Below are positions 1 to 14,800 of a stretch of DNA of 64,000 nt, in pieces. Within the stretch, counting starts at the first letter, position 1, and each line of letters begins with the position of its first letter. This DNA is from Prunella strophiata (lineage: Eukaryota; Chordata; Aves; Passeriformes; Prunellidae). A model generated the notes under the pieces. It did not search any database, was not told where the DNA came from, and worked only from the letters and a program-made list of their open reading frames with translations. The stretch lies in assembly GCA_036583965.1 (NCBI GenBank), contig JAZBQD010000014.1:63332395-63396394 (forward strand), in the 5' to 3' direction. The position numbers and the translations under genes were made by a program.

Positions 1-3000
1 CTTTTTCCATAGCATTAACAAAAACTACTGGCAGTGATCACTGTCAGTCTCACAGACACCTTGCTGTTCCAACATTGCTTTTATTTATAATATGTGCTCT
101 ATGTACTTGTAATTGTTCATCCTAAAGACAGTACAAACATGAAACATACCACAGAGCTGCATATCTAAACAAGTTTTCTTGTTTGTAGAGTATAAGACTT
201 TGCCCAGAACCATTTGGATGAGGCAGGATTCACTACTAATGTCTGGTGTGATCATTGCCACACGTTTCACAAGAACTGTATTTCCCACACAATTTGTACA
301 AAGTGCAGAAATAATCCTCTGAAGCAATGAGTTAAAAATCCATTGCTGTATCTTACCTAACATCAATATGACTTAACATTTGGCAGGAAATAAACTGGAA
401 TTATGCATGATCTACTTTATCACAAAACAATCGAACACCGCTGAATTTTTTGTAGTCTTACATGTTTTACTCTACTTTTAGATTTCCAGAAATGGCATTA
501 CCAGGTCAGCCAAAAACTCCAGGCTAAAAAATGACATCATTCCTGGAAGTTACATTTGGTAAGAATCACAATGAAATATAATACATTATTTGTATTATTA
601 TTTTTATCTTTCACAAATAGAACTATGAATCACTTTGCAATTTGTTTATCTCCTCTTATGTGTAAGGATAGTGAATGTGATCTCTCCTGCCATCAGATTT
701 ACATGTCAGGTTTAGGAAAGGAAATTAGAAGTAATGTAAACCAATTAAATTACTAGATATTTTTAATTTTAAAAAATGTTATCACTCAAAGATAATTTAG
801 CTAGATCATCAAGGAAAAGCCTCTTCAAATGTTTCCCCTGAGCTCTTTTCTGATATTTCAGTCAAGATTTTTTTTTTTTTCTGAAAGATGACACACTATA
901 AACACTGTTTTCTTAACATCTACTGCAAAATAATTTATAGTTTACCTACTCAATCTCTAATTTCCTTCCTACATACTTGGATCTTATAAATCTCTACTCC
1001 AAATACTTGACTTCAGCTATGATGTCTACCGTGGTAGCAGCTGAAATTATGTGGCTGCAGAATTTGTTCCTGTGTCAGTCCAGAAAGCCTGGAGTTCTTC
1101 TGAATGCGTTTCATTTTTACAATATTCAGGGAGTCTTTTCAAGCAGGTCCTTATAGATGTCCACAGAAGGATGTTTCCTTATTATCCAAGGAGTATATAT
1201 GGAGAATATTTGGATAATAAGTTCAAAAATATCTCCTTTTTTCATTACTGGATGTCAAATTCAACCTGTGGAGCAAAAATGTGGCTTTTGTGGTCAGGTC
1301 AAGGCTGTTGTTGTGAGTTTAATGAGTAGCCTCCAAACATTTTATTGTTAAGTTTCATTTGAAAAATACACCTGGTAACACCAGATAGGTGCACTGATAA
1401 GTTTAATAGCTGACTGTACTTGCTGCATTTCACCGTAGCCTGAGGCACAACTCTTAAACTGTTGGGTTTTTGTAAGCCTCTAGCAAACCTGTGCAAGAAC
1501 TCATTTACAGCATTCAAAAGAGACCAGAACTACCAGTTCTTCCAGCTCTCTGGACCCAAAGACATTAAAAATGATTGACTAATGTCTTCCAGGTGCCCTG
1601 TTCCTTGCTGAAGAGCTCTGTAGTGGAGTAGGTGCCAGTAGTCCCCAAGACTGATGGGGAATGGGTGTACTTGCATTGGGTGCTTGGGAGATCTGGAAAC
1701 AGCTGCTGCAAACCTGGAGAGATGTTGGGGAAACAAGGAGAGACCACCTGAGGTGCAATAGCAAGGTCTTGTGGGCACAGTTTCAGGATCTATAGTAGGG
1801 AGGGATATCTGCAAGTCTGCAGTGTGCTGCTGACAGAAAGGGCCCCATACCAGAAAGGATATGGGCAATGAAGTCAGGGCTGCCACTGCTGCCAGTTTTC
1901 TCCTCTCTCTTGCCAAAACCTCACAAGAGCCAGGTTCACTTAGCAGCATGCTCTTACTGTCATCACCTTTTCCCCAGGCTCAGTGAAGGGGAGACAGGAG
2001 GCAGAGAGCACATCCAGAAGATACATTCATGGTTGTGAGGAAAACAGGCCAAGATCTGTTCTTGGGCTCCCTGAGCAAGTGAAGCAGCTCAGATCACATC
2101 CATGTGGCCAGGGATGAGCTCTCTTCAGCCAAAACCAGCACAGCAAGTTTTTCCATACTGCTTGTTCTAAGCAGTCCCTAATGCCAGCTATACCCTAAAT
2201 TGTGTCTGGACTTTGTCTCTCTGAGTGCCATTTGGCATGCTAAAAATTGAGCACTCAATGCCAAATCTGCCTCCTCTTGTTCTCTTGTCTCCTCATTGCA
2301 ATAAGTCCCCCCAGTCAGGAAAGATTTTTGTTGCTGGATCTTTCTAGGCACAGGTATTGAATCAGCATTGCACAGATTTTTGGGTTACTTTGTATTTCAG
2401 TGAGGATTTGATCCAAAACAAGTATCATGCCCTTCTTTCCTGATAGCAACACAAATATCACACAGCTTCTGGCACCAGTCAATTTATGAATTTCCAACTC
2501 CAGTAAGTCTTATGTAGCTAACTAAAACACCATTCCTTAGGCTTAATTAAATCCCCTACATGAAATTACTAGGCATAGAGCTTTCTAACTGTCAGATTAG
2601 CTCTGTCTGATATAATTAAGGTAGAAAATTAAACTGTAATCAAATCAAAATAGATATTATGCACTTTATGCATGGTACCTGGACACTGAAGAATTTGTAG
2701 TGGCAGGTAACTATAATTAGTGCAGGATTCAGGGTTGACTAACTCATTACTTTAAGATTTTTTTTTTTTTTAATTCTATATTAGTCATTCAAAATTTAAT
2801 ATTTTCTGCTGTAAATCTTCTTTAAGTCTTGCTTAATATTTCTATAGCATGGTAAGAACATGACAGTGTCTAAGTAAAATTCTCCTGGAGTTAAATGAGT
2901 CTGTTATCACAATTTGCAAAGCAGAATTAGAGTCAGTGGGCCAGAGACTTTGGTGTGTTACTGTCAGCATGTACTGCACAACCAAGCTAGTTTAGGGACT

Positions 3001-6000
3001 ATATGGGTTTATTGACACAGGCCTGAAATGTCTTAAATCTTGATGTATTTATATCCTGTGAGGTGAGAAACACTACTATTCCCATTCTGCATATAGAATT
3101 AGGCACAAAGAAATTAATATTTCCTTCAGGGTGTTAGACAGTTAAGTCTGTCTGAAATTATAGAAGTGAGGCTCTTACATGTCTTTGTAGACCTATGCTT
3201 AACTGATTTATGAGGTCTACAAAAGCTGTGGCAGCTTGCATTATTCTAATGTTAAGCCAAATCCCTATCCACCCTGTCTTAGTCCAGAAATACCTTAGAG
3301 TTCTTTAAAGTAGACAAAACAAGGGACTTCTGTCTTGGAAGTGGATCCTGCCACATTTTTTCAGCTGATATCAGATGTTGTTAATTTCCCCAGCATCAGC
3401 TGTCTTGGATGAGAAAGCCTAAATCTGAAGAGGGGCTAGTAACAGCAGAGTAAAAAAATGTGAATCATAAGTTTGAAAATATAAATGTCTACTCTGGAAC
3501 TTTCACTTACCAAGCTTTCACTTATCTGCTCTTTCCTTCTCTCCATTTTCTTTTGCATAATTTTGCAGTGTGTCTTACAGCCTGATGAGCTGGCTATAAA
3601 TCACCAATATAAAATATGTTACCTTTTTTAGGAGCATGAAAATATGACAATGTGGGCATGCAGCCCCGTGTGCCCACGAAGGTGAATGGGATGTAGCTGC
3701 CCAAACCCTCTGGTCAGTCTGCATGTGAGGTGCACAGGAACAACATGGGCCAGTAAAAAGAACAAAACTTCATCTTGCACCTTTCTTCTCCCACTCTTTG
3801 AAGGAGAGCTGGGGCTCCCTCAGTGCCTGGTGGTGTTTTGTTTCATTGGCATTCATGTCACATAGGTAGGTACTTCAGCTTTTGTTATAAACCTTAATGA
3901 ACCATGCTCTTACTCTGGGTGATAATGACTGCCTTTCCAGGCTTAATGATAGGAAAGTCCCAATAAGTTATTAAGCCCTATCTCCTAAAACTGTTCCCCA
4001 GGGTACTTTTTCATTTAAGAGTCCCAAGTAACAGAGTTTCTACGTCTTCCCTTGGGAGTCTTTGCTGATTTCTTGGTTTGCTCTCAGGAGTTTTCTGGAT
4101 ATTCATCCTGGATTTTTGTGTATTTAAATTAACCCAATTACTTGTTTAAATCAACCATAAATTTCATTGTAGAGTTGACAATCAAAAAATGAGAAGATAG
4201 AAAACAGAAAGAAAATTACTAGAAGGGAAATGAGTACTGTGCATGGACACTTTAATCTGCCATTTCTGCATCCAGCTGTCTCCAGCCTTCATTTCTGCAG
4301 TAGCTATAAACAGTTTCCAGTTCAAGCCCCTTTTCTAAAAAAAAAAAAAAAAATTTGCATTTATCATAACCATAGACTTTCTCCTCAGTACATGATGTAA
4401 AGTGCCTCTATGCCACCATAAAGGGACAGGTATGGAGACTTTGGTGATGCCGCAAGAGGAAGAAAAAGAAGAGAGGCTCTGTGGCCACTTTTCTCTTTAG
4501 AGCTTTGCACAGAGCTGCTGCACACAGGGGCTTGCCTGCAGATCAACAGGCCCTGCATTCCCTGCAGCTGCAGGGGAACAATGGGGTAAGAAACAATCTC
4601 ACACTGAACTCTCGACAGAGGACACAGTCTGAGTGATAGCCCAGGTCTGAGTTATCACCAAAATGCAGAGAATTCTAACCTTACACTATAACAGAGTTGG
4701 TTTCTTTGCTGTCTCAATAGAGAAGGACAAAGCTTATTCTAAACTTGCCAGGTTACTCCTTTCTGCATCACCTGACAATTTTATAAAGTTTTTTTTACTA
4801 ATCCATCTTTGGGCTCTTCATTACACAAGAAGAGCCATATGGTGATGGTTTCATTATGTTTCTCTGAAGTTTTGTTTCTGTTGCCACATATTATTTGGAT
4901 TGTTATGTGACATACCATATTAGAGGCATAAAGAATGAGAAAGTATTTAAGACAGTGAAGAGAGAACTCATGCTTACATTGTGCCCAAGGAAAGCAAGGG
5001 ACTAATTTGATAGAACTGGTTATATTCTGAGGGGTTTTAGTTTTGATTTTTTTTCAATTGCAGGAGGTCAAACAATTTAAAAAATATCTGTTTGTTTGAG
5101 TGTATTCCTTTTTCCTAAATTGTTTCACAGTTGAAGTTTTCCTGAGGTAAAGCCTTCAGGGAACTTCCCTGAGCAAAGCTCTTTTGGATTTTTGATTAAG
5201 GATCTGCCATGGCCTTGGAAGTTGATGTGTCCTTTTCTACTCAGCTCTTGCTACTCACCTTCTCCATTAATTAGTGTTACTCACACATGAATGTTGGTGG
5301 GAAAATATTCCAACAACCTTTTAAGCAACTTTAGAGAAAAGAAAAAAAAGAAGTGTTGCAGTAGTATGTGTTGTTATATTTACAGTATAAGCTACTGGCA
5401 TTTCCTAATGGCTCCTTTGGCAACTCTTACTGATCACTTTTTATAAAAGCAATCATTTATGCCATTATGATTCACATTTTTTGTACATTTTTTTCTTGTG
5501 TTACAGAGTACATGGGCTAATTTTTAGAAGAATCACTCTGACTTTTTCTGCTTTGTATATAAATGCTGAGTCTTGTTTTGAGTCATGTAATATTTTGGCC
5601 TCAATAATATTTTGCATCAAAGAAACCACAGATGCCTTGTCATTTGAATGAATAGAGCTTGTTCTTCTGCAACTTTCTGCCAGGAACACAGCAAAAGGAT
5701 AAAAATATTTTGAGAAAGCTTGAAAATGGAGACTCCCAACCTCAAATCACTGACTCAAGATATCAGACTGGTTCAGTTACCGACCCGCGCTGTTTGATTC
5801 TTATTTCAATCAAAGCCAAATGCCAAAAGATTTGAAGTTCACCATTACCTGCTGTGACTCTTAAGATTTGCTAGAACATCTTATGCCCTTTTTAGTGCAA
5901 ACAGCCTGAGTTTTTTGAGCTATCAAGCTGAGCGACCTTATGAAGAAAGGGTTTGCAAGCAGAAAAATCAGTGTATCTGGAATAAAGGGTCAGGTAAATC

Positions 6001-8453
6001 AACATGACATCTGTGTGCAGTGACAGGAATCCAAAGACTTTTTTTGAGTCCTGAAGTCTATTTCCTATGTATCCTCCTCTGCCTAATATGACATTAAGTT
6101 GCACTGTAACTTGGAACAGTGATTCATCTGTGATGTGCAACGCACAGTTCCTGTAAAGTGACAGCTGCAGCAAAAAATATCTGACTTGTACCAAATGAGG
6201 GTCACCAAAGATGTAAATCAATATCAGGAAACAGGAAGGAACAGTAATGAAAGGGAGAATTTACTGCATCAAAAGCACTTTTAAATGCTTTTTTATTAAA
6301 ACAATCTTCTCCCTTTGCTAAACTTTTGGGTTCTATTATAGCTGAACTGAAAAACATTGTTGACCCTGTCACAATTGCCTGCACAAATTTTAGTTAACCA
6401 ATTCTAATGAACACAGGAGATGCATAATAAATGTTATATATGGGCTATATAATATATATGAATGAAATTGTAGTTATGCATGGATATAGCTGTACACTTT
6501 ACCTTTACATATGTACAGATACACTTGTGAAGAACATCTGCAAAGAGATGTGCACTGCTGCTCTGGTATGGTTTGGATTTCTCCATTTCAAGATGGTGCA
6601 TAAGGACTGCAAAGTGATGGCTGCCAGGGTGTCATGACTGTTGTTCTACGTGACTCACTCAGACTACATCTAAAGTGGTTTTTTATTTTACTTTTCTTCC
6701 TGTTTCTTTGTATCTTTATTTTTAAACTTTTTTATTAACAGGCAATCAGATCAGGGCTGTCTGTTCAAGTCAGACAGAATCTGAACAAAACAAATATTAG
6801 TGTCAAAAAAGTGATTTCTTTTTTTTTTGCACTGTGCTCTCAAGAGAAAGCTGTGTTTCATTATGTGCTTTGACTCAGGGACACAAACTTGTTCACCTGA
6901 TGAGTGTTGCTTAGAAACAACCTTGAAAGAAGGATTTTCCAGTCTGATCAAACTGGGAAAGAAAACCAAAACAGCAACAAAAAAATCCAGCTACACAAGG
7001 AAAAGCCTTCCAGCAATTCTGGACAAATAAAAAAAGAAGTGGTGCAATGATAGCAGAAAAAATATTATTGTCCTAATTAAGAAAATCCTGTGATTATTGC
7101 TTACCTTGAAATGGCCGGCAATATGAGGTAAACATTTTCTTTCTTTCTTTCTGGACTAGATAAAACTGGTCAGAAAATTATCACTTTCCCACTGGGCTGG
7201 ATTGTTCAGGCATGTGTTGTGTGACTGCCTGATGCTCCAAAGCAGAGTCTGGTTGGACCAAGTGATAACTTCAGTATATGCTGTGCTATCCAGCCATTTC
7301 CCATGTACCTCCATGAAAAAGAAAACCTACAGCACACCACCATCACAGCAAATGTGATGCCCTCATACTTTGTACCTACCCAAACACAGGCTCTCAGTGG
7401 GAAATGCTGTCATTTGCAGGCTGACACTGGCCAAGAAGAAGGAGCCTTTGCAGGCATACAAAGCTTAACCAGCTGGACAAGTCAGTCTCCAGTAATGTAG
7501 CCTCCTCTGGGCTGTGGTTAAGCACTGTCCCTCAGTAGTGGCAAGTTCCTGAGCTCAGGACTCAGGACAGTAGCTGCAGGCAGTGAGAAGCTATTTACCC
7601 AGGGATTTGAGAAGATTGCTAATGTACAATTTTTATTCAAGAAGCCATTGCTGTAGCACTTTATTGGAGCTGCAACCTCTCTGCACTTTCCCTGCATCTG
7701 GGATGTCATCTGTTCCTACGGTGCCTCACAGCCCTGACTTCCACCACCAATTAATGTAGTTTGAGTAAGTCACCTCTTAGCAAAGTGGCCTGTGAAGCAG
7801 TTTTGGTCAGTTGCCTGTTTCTGCTTCAACAAGACCCCTGATCCAAACCTCTGGTGACTATGATTAGTCCATCATTTTAGGAGATTGAATTTGCATTTCT
7901 GTGTGGCTTCCATCATAAGACAGTCATAAATAATTTTTAAAAGGTTTTCTGAATATCCATATCAATTTCCTTGAAATACCCTATATCCTCGGAAAAACTC
8001 CTGGCAAGCATGAACAGAAAGAAAGAATTCAATGCCTGCTGCTGTTTGGCATTATAGGGGAGTGAGAGAACCAACTGCAGGAGAGCAGACACCCAAACCA
8101 GTCTGTTTAGCTGTCCCCAGAAATTTCCACTGTCACAAAATTGCATTAGAGGCAAGGAGTAGAAAGAAACAGTGTTGGGGAAGATGAAACAAGAAAGCAT
8201 TACAAATATGATTGCCTGGCAAAAGATTTTGAGAATGTAGAAACTATAAGCGAGATTGAAATGAAAGCAACCTTTGAGATCCCTTAGTTACTGAACAGCA
8301 GAACAATGGTGTGGCTGGCAGAAAGTAATCCCCTTTGATGGAACAATACCCTCTGCAAGCAGGCAGGTCCAAGGGTCCAGCAGACCCTGCCAGCTTGGCA
8401 GAAGGGGTCCAAAGAGGAGTTTTTAGGGTTTAAAATGTAACACAGTATGGTAA
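1..8453. other. Intergenic DNA, no gene seen
   Basis: AT-rich sequence with no supported exon, RNA gene or recognised transposon. It contains a poly-A run (4337-4353), a slightly GC-richer part at about 1530-2160 with a 139-codon open frame of no recognisable family, and the small inverted repeat at 1178-1221. Confidence 0.7.
1178..1221. repeat. 12-bp inverted repeat
   Basis: Perfect arms CTTATTATCCAA (1178-1189) and TTGGATAATAAG (1210-1221) around a 20-base spacer. Arms of this length in AT-rich DNA can arise by chance. Confidence 0.6.
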
Positions 8454-8865
8454 TGTAGTGATTCTTATAGGCTGTATGTAAATGCTATAGGATTTGTATG
8501 CTGTATTAGATTGGTTAGTGAGAATCAGAATATTCAACACAGAAGATTTATTATATTGTAACAGGAACTTCTCTCTACTCTACCCTTCCCTTCCCTGCTC
8601 TCGTCTACTCTCTCATCTCTCCTCTCATCACTCTCTTTCGCAATCTCTTACTTACTGACTTGTCTCAGCTCTTGCCTTTTACGTTCTTACCCTCTCATCC
8701 TCTCTACCCCTTTCTTCTCTCGAGCCTGCTCTGAGCTGCAGCTGGCAGCTCCCAGCAGGGCCCTGCACCCACGCCCTTTGCAATAAACTGCAAGTTCCAG
8801 GACCTGGCTTCAGAGATCTCTCGTCTCCGTCCGGCCTGACCGTGCTACCCCCTGTCTCGCCTACA
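8454..8865 (+). mobile_element. Solo LTR of an endogenous retrovirus (probable)
   Basis: A roughly 410-bp block has LTR architecture: TGTAG at the 5' end and CTACA at the 3' end as inverted termini, and an AT-rich then pyrimidine-rich U3. A polyadenylation signal AATAAA lies at 8782-8787 near the 3' end, followed by a CpG-containing U5-like end (CTCTCGTCTCCGTCCGGCC). No retroviral coding sequence lies on either side, so it would be a solo LTR left by recombination. Exact ends are unsure. A 7-bp repeat, ACAGTAT, occurs at 8442-8448 and 8868-8874, close to but not flush with the termini. I cannot name the family. Confidence 0.6.
8782..8787 (+). promoter_or_regulatory. Polyadenylation signal inside the LTR
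   Basis: AATAAA in the context CAATAAACTGC, about 80 bases before the CTACA terminus. This is the usual place for the R-region signal of a retroviral LTR and is the main support for its orientation. Confidence 0.55.
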
Positions 8866-11800
8866 AAACAGTATAAATGACACAGACAAAATTATTTGCA
8901 TTTTAGTTCACCTGAGATACTCACTTGATTGGTGCAAGACATTTGCAACACTTTGGTACTCCATACTGTTGAGAGTCAAGAGAAGTACAGACATAGAAGA
9001 AATTATCTGGAAAAGTTCAATTCGAAGTTGTGTACCTTACACTCACTGTGAAAAAGTTTTAATACTTGCCCACTATTATTTCTTAAGTGCTGTTCATACA
9101 GTAGCTGGGAAAATCTGATACTGCCTTGTCTAGAACTGCTGAAGAAGAAAGACAGGGAAGAAAAGATATGGAATTATTTTACTTGTGAAAAAAAAAAAAA
9201 AAGGTATTTTCAGGATACATTATACTAAGGATGGCTGCTTAAGGGACTTTGCACATGCAGTAGCATGAATCATGAAAGTTGATCTTTTGAGTTACATTTT
9301 TTTATTGAACACTTGGTCACAAATTGCGCTTTATATTTATCCTACATATGTTTCTGATTACTATCATTCAGGACAGAGATCTTAAAGTCTTTGGTGAATA
9401 GGTAGATTCAAATTCATGTCTGTTTCCTCTTTTTCAGAAACAGATAAATGCAATCTGTGAGCTACAACTTCCACCAGAATTTTAAATATGGAATTCTGAA
9501 GAAAATGGTCTATCATTCCTCTGTCTTATGCCTTCAAGTTTGTAGGTTTCATTTCATATGAAGCTATAGATGAACTGTAAAAAATCATAAATCATATAAA
9601 AGGTTTTTAATGAATTACAAAATATTATTCATGCAATGGCATATTTTTTGTGTTAACATTTTCACAGCACTGCAGGAGTCCATCATAATCAAGAAAAGAG
9701 ACTGGCTGGATGGAAGGAAAATGAAATTTAATGCATAATAAAAGAGAAAGTTAAGCTTCACATATCTAGAAACTAATATCTTTTGTTGCATTAATGCATG
9801 AACTAATAGATCAAAGGTTTATGAGTGTCAAGAGAAAGAGGTGGATGTGGGCATCATTAAATGCTGTACTTTATTTCTGTAAGCAGAGATTGTCAAGCCA
9901 GAAAGATTTATTCTAAGAATGTAACTTTATTCCTAACACAGACCATAGGATATTTTTATTCAAAGTAAACCATTACTTTTAAAAAGAGCAGGAAAAAGAA
10001 GCATCAAAACAGATCACCAAACAATTTTTTTCCTAAGCCTTCAAAGCCCTAAAGAAAGGATTCAATTGTTAATTTAGTACTATCTTCTTTGATAGATAGA
10101 AGATATTTGTTAGACTGCACTTCTGGGTCACAGTCTGCTGGACCACCAACTGCTGGACTGTGGGCTACTGACTGCTGAATTGTAGGCTGTGTACTGGCAT
10201 CTCTGAGATTTGGAAAAGACATCAACAGAGACATAGATATGACTTCTGACTAATCCAGCTGCTTAGAAGCAAATATTAATTTTAATGTTTTGCAAAATTC
10301 AAGAATTTTTTTTTTTGTCTATATTGATGTTAAGCAGAAATAAAGGATAAGAGTGTAAGATTTCTTACTGAAATATATGTCATGGTAACTAGATTTGCCC
10401 TTCTGACATCCCCAGAAGATTCTACTAGAATTACCAGAATTCTTAACATTATAAACTGGAAGATGGATGGCCACTGGATTTATTGGTCATACCAAATTTG
10501 CTAATGGAATCTAATTTCTCAAATCATCGATTTTGTTAGTAACAGCAAAGTTATGTTTTTTTGAAAATGAATAAAGCCTTTACGCTGTCCTTATCTCCAT
10601 TTCTTCAGCACACCAGAGGATTCTTTGAGCTGTGACAGTGCTCTTTGTGGAACCTAAAACCTTACTTCTGTGTCTCATCAGACACATGGCTTCAGCCAAT
10701 TTAATTATGAGTTTGTTTGGATGTTACACCCCTTGGTAAGAAGCTGTGAACTTTGCTCCCCATCAGTGTTTACAGTGTCTCTGTGAGCCTGTTGCATGAT
10801 TCCAAGCAATAATGCAAACATGATGAACTATTGCACTGAATTTTTCATTCACTGAACTTGAAATGTAAGCTCATAAAAATAATATCACTGCTTTAGTTCT
10901 ACTCAGGAATTTTTGCTGCAGTCACGATTTTTTATTTGATTTTTCTCTTGGTGCTTAAATAAAATTTAATATATTACTTCTTCATGTCCAGAGGTCTTAG
11001 ACATGTTTCTCTGGCAGAATTGTACCAACTGTAGCCTATCTTAATATTTTTGGATCTCTTTATCCTTGTTTTTTCTTTTTTCAAGGTGGTTGATTAGCAG
11101 TAAATATTCTATGTGAGAGGCTGTGGCAGCATTATCAGAAAAGGCAAGAACATCCTCAGAAAGTCACAGTCTGTTCTGGATACTTGGTCTTATGATTTAG
11201 GCTTGTTTGTCATCCTGAGCCACATGCCTGGTTCTGGGTACTCTGAATCAGGTAAAAATCTTCCTTCCCATGAGAAGGAAGGCAAAAGGTAGGATGCTCA
11301 TCTTCCCTTGCTGGCTGAGTACAGAGAGACTTTCCCAGTTGGGAAAGTTCTGTAGATCTGCCCTTACCTGTGGTTACTGTGGCTGGAGGCTGAATGACAG
11401 CCTCCTGGAAGCAGGAGCTATAGCAGCCCTTGCTCTCTTTTCCAGACTGAATCCACAGCCACATCATGTTTAACTCTGATATCAGATAGTGAAAAATTCC
11501 CTTCTGTTTTACTACCTGACTTTTACAAGTATAGCTTCAAGATGTAAAAGCTTCCCTTCTTTCCTCAAAAAGGCCCATAAACAAGCAGAAACCTTGCCTG
11601 GGATGTCATTTCTTTTATTATTGCTCTCAGGAACGTTTTTAATGACAAAAAATACCTGATGCATGGAATTAAGAAAGACAAATAAAGCCTTGTAACACTT
11701 TGATAAGTGATCCATGTGCACTGAGTTACAATTACAGATACTGAATTTTGTCTTAGTTTGAATATACATTTAAATTTGGTTAGAGATTTAATATCTCCAA

Positions 11801-14800
11801 TTTGTCATTAAACAGGAAAATGGTTTCAAAATAATGAAAGTTTTTGGGTTTTTTGGTGTTTTTTTTTTTTTCTTGTTTGTTTAGCTTGTTTGTTTTAGCT
11901 TATTCCTTATTTTGAAAGAACTCATTTGAATCAAAATGGGAAACAGTTATCAGAACTCCATTTTGACAAAAAAATTAAATTAAGCCTGTTAACTAGTCTG
12001 ATAAAAATAGACTTGGGGCAGTATGGCTGTATATTGCAATTATAGACATGTTTAGAAATATATGAAATTTCATAAAAATATTTTTTCCATCAGTACAGTT
12101 TACATTATACAAAGGAGTAACATTTTCAATTGAAATTTTGACCATGTTTTTGATAGCACAATTGTTACAGATTTATTATGGATCTTTAATTATTACCATT
12201 CTTGACTGAAATAATAAAAGAACATGAACCCAGAACCATTTAAACTGGAACAGCTTCTAAATCTCATCTTACAAAGAACTGTTGGGTTTCTTGGCTTCCA
12301 GCTGACAGAAAGGAAGTGGGTAAAATAAACTTCCTCAAATAGTGATTGGCATTTATTTAATTCAGAATGCTTAAGCAGCCACAGTAAATTTCCCTACACA
12401 ACTTCAGAAAGATTTAGAACTACTCAAGTTTTAAGATTTAAGCATATCTCCAGGTAAGGAAGTCATTATTTCTAGAATAACAGAAATTAATTTTCAAGTT
12501 AAAAAAATTTTGTAAGCTGATTTTTACATAATTGGTATGGAATTGATATTGCTATACTTGATTTACTTGAAACTGTGGAAAGGATGATGTTAAATGGAGT
12601 AACAAAGTTCAGGAAAAGAGGGTTAAATTACAATTTTATATAGTTCACTAACAACAGTTGAAGAAAGGATGTATAGTAGTCATTATTTGTGTAACCTATT
12701 AAAATGTCCCAACTTCATTATATACCTGGATTATAAAGGCCCTGGTAAGCACAGAATCTAGTACAGACATGTCCTAACTGCTACCTAGTATTGAAACAGG
12801 AAAAATAAAACAAAAATAAAATAAGTTTAAAACTGTTCTGCATTTGACAGGTAGAATTAATACAATCTAAATTGTTGTGCTATTTTGTCTGTCCATATAC
12901 TAATTATGTGCACTTCCTGTCAAGCAAAATACTGAATGATTCCTTATGCTGCTTGCTGTAGCTGATTTGTTTACCTGCAGCTTCTTGTATACAATGATAT
13001 TTACAAGAATGTAAATGATACCTGCTCAAGATTTGAGAAAATTCCTCAAAGCTGAGGTCTTTCACTACCAAAGACTGAAATACATTGTCCATATGCTTCA
13101 ATCAAACTGAATTTTTAAAGTATTCAGTTTTCATTTAATGCCTGATCTTTGGGACAACACATATGTTGTTTCATACTTGTCTTTGCTCAGCAGGGGTGAT
13201 TTGGGGATTATAAGGTACCGTGAGGCAAATGGGACAACATGCAAATGCTTGTGAATAATTTTGGACCTAACATTTCTGTGTGGCTATTTTTCACTGCAGG
13301 GAAGTGCAACTGATGACCTTTGTAGTCTGAAAATTAATGAAAAAACAGCATGCAGTCATCGATGCTAGAATCCATATTAAGGATTTTTTTACCAGATTGC
13401 ATTTAGTTTTGATCATTAAAAGTTTAAAAAGATGATTTTTTTGCCACTATTTTATGATCTGTAGTATTTTTGTACCTACACAAACCACTTCTGCTTCTTT
13501 GGTGACTGAGAAAGTGAGATATTTATTTGATCTTCATCAAAAAAGGTGAGATATTTTTTGATGATCATGCTCAAGTATTAAATCAGCAGCAGACTTTGAG
13601 TTACTTAATATCAGAAGCCAGTTTTGAAGTTGTGAAAAAAAAAGGGCAGAATATGTATGTGTATCCCTAATTAGTGTAACACATATTCAACTTCAAAACA
13701 TTACTTTGAATGTTTTCTCAGCCAATTTACAAAAAACCTAGGTTATACAACAAGAATACTGTGACAGAAACACACATCCTTAAATTCAGTGTTTGAGCCA
13801 AAAGTGACAATGCATTTTGAAAGGACCAAAATTTTATCTTCCACTAACTTCTGAGGCTGCAATAATTTTTGACTCAGTAGAGAAGGGAGATATGATAATA
13901 AGTCAATTCTACTGTAAAATAATCTCCCAGCTAAACTGTAGACTAAGATTAAGTTTTCCTTCTGCAACTGTCAGCTTCACAGATTTTTCTGATTTCTCTT
14001 TTTTTCTCTGGACAATTCTATTTCACAATTTTTTAAATGAAAGTTCAGGCTCTTTCCTCACTCACAGAGTACAGCATCTGTCATCTTCATGGATTCATAC
14101 CTCCTTCATTCCTCCATCCTCTTACAGACCTAATGTTATATCTCAAAGATGCAATTTACTGTGATTTTTCAGAGATCATTACATATTTCACTCAGAAATT
14201 CAATATGGAACCTATATGATCTCAATGTGATCCCCACAGAGATGCAAATGTACCAGTATTATTAAAATACGATTAATGATGGCTAGTCAGATGGTAGTTA
14301 ATGATGGTTAATTGCTTTTTAAATATATGGGTCTCTCTTCCAGTCCAAATGGATATGATTTTTGCCTTTGTACCAGCTGTTGGCTCTACAACTTCTTTCT
14401 AGATTGAAGATGTCTGTCACTAGAGGTGCCTCATAACTTTGAGTTAGCTGGGTCTTGGGTTGATTCATACTTTCCCATATGGCAGCACTGAGAGAGATTC
14501 TCCAAATTTTTAATTCATTCTTCATGTACATTTGGTCACAATGAAAGCTGAATTTACAATATTTGTGTTTCCCTTTATGAGACAGTCCTTCCACCTCCTG
14601 GGTTTACTTTACAGGTCACGATAGTCCTTTGGACTGGCAGCAGTGTGAGCTAAACAAACACTGCTTCCTTGTATCTTCCAAGTGGGAATTTCTACAGTGC
14701 ACTTGGCTATTCTCCTTCTGCACCAATAGCATCCATATGGTGACTTTTTTTCTGCTCTATCTAATGTTTTCTTTATTCTGGGATCTTTTCCAATTTGGCT

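Noticed and set aside
1530..1949. 139-codon minus-strand frame as a possible gene
   Set aside because: No recognisable domain, overlapping open frames in other phases, and a mildly GC-rich context that favours chance open frames.
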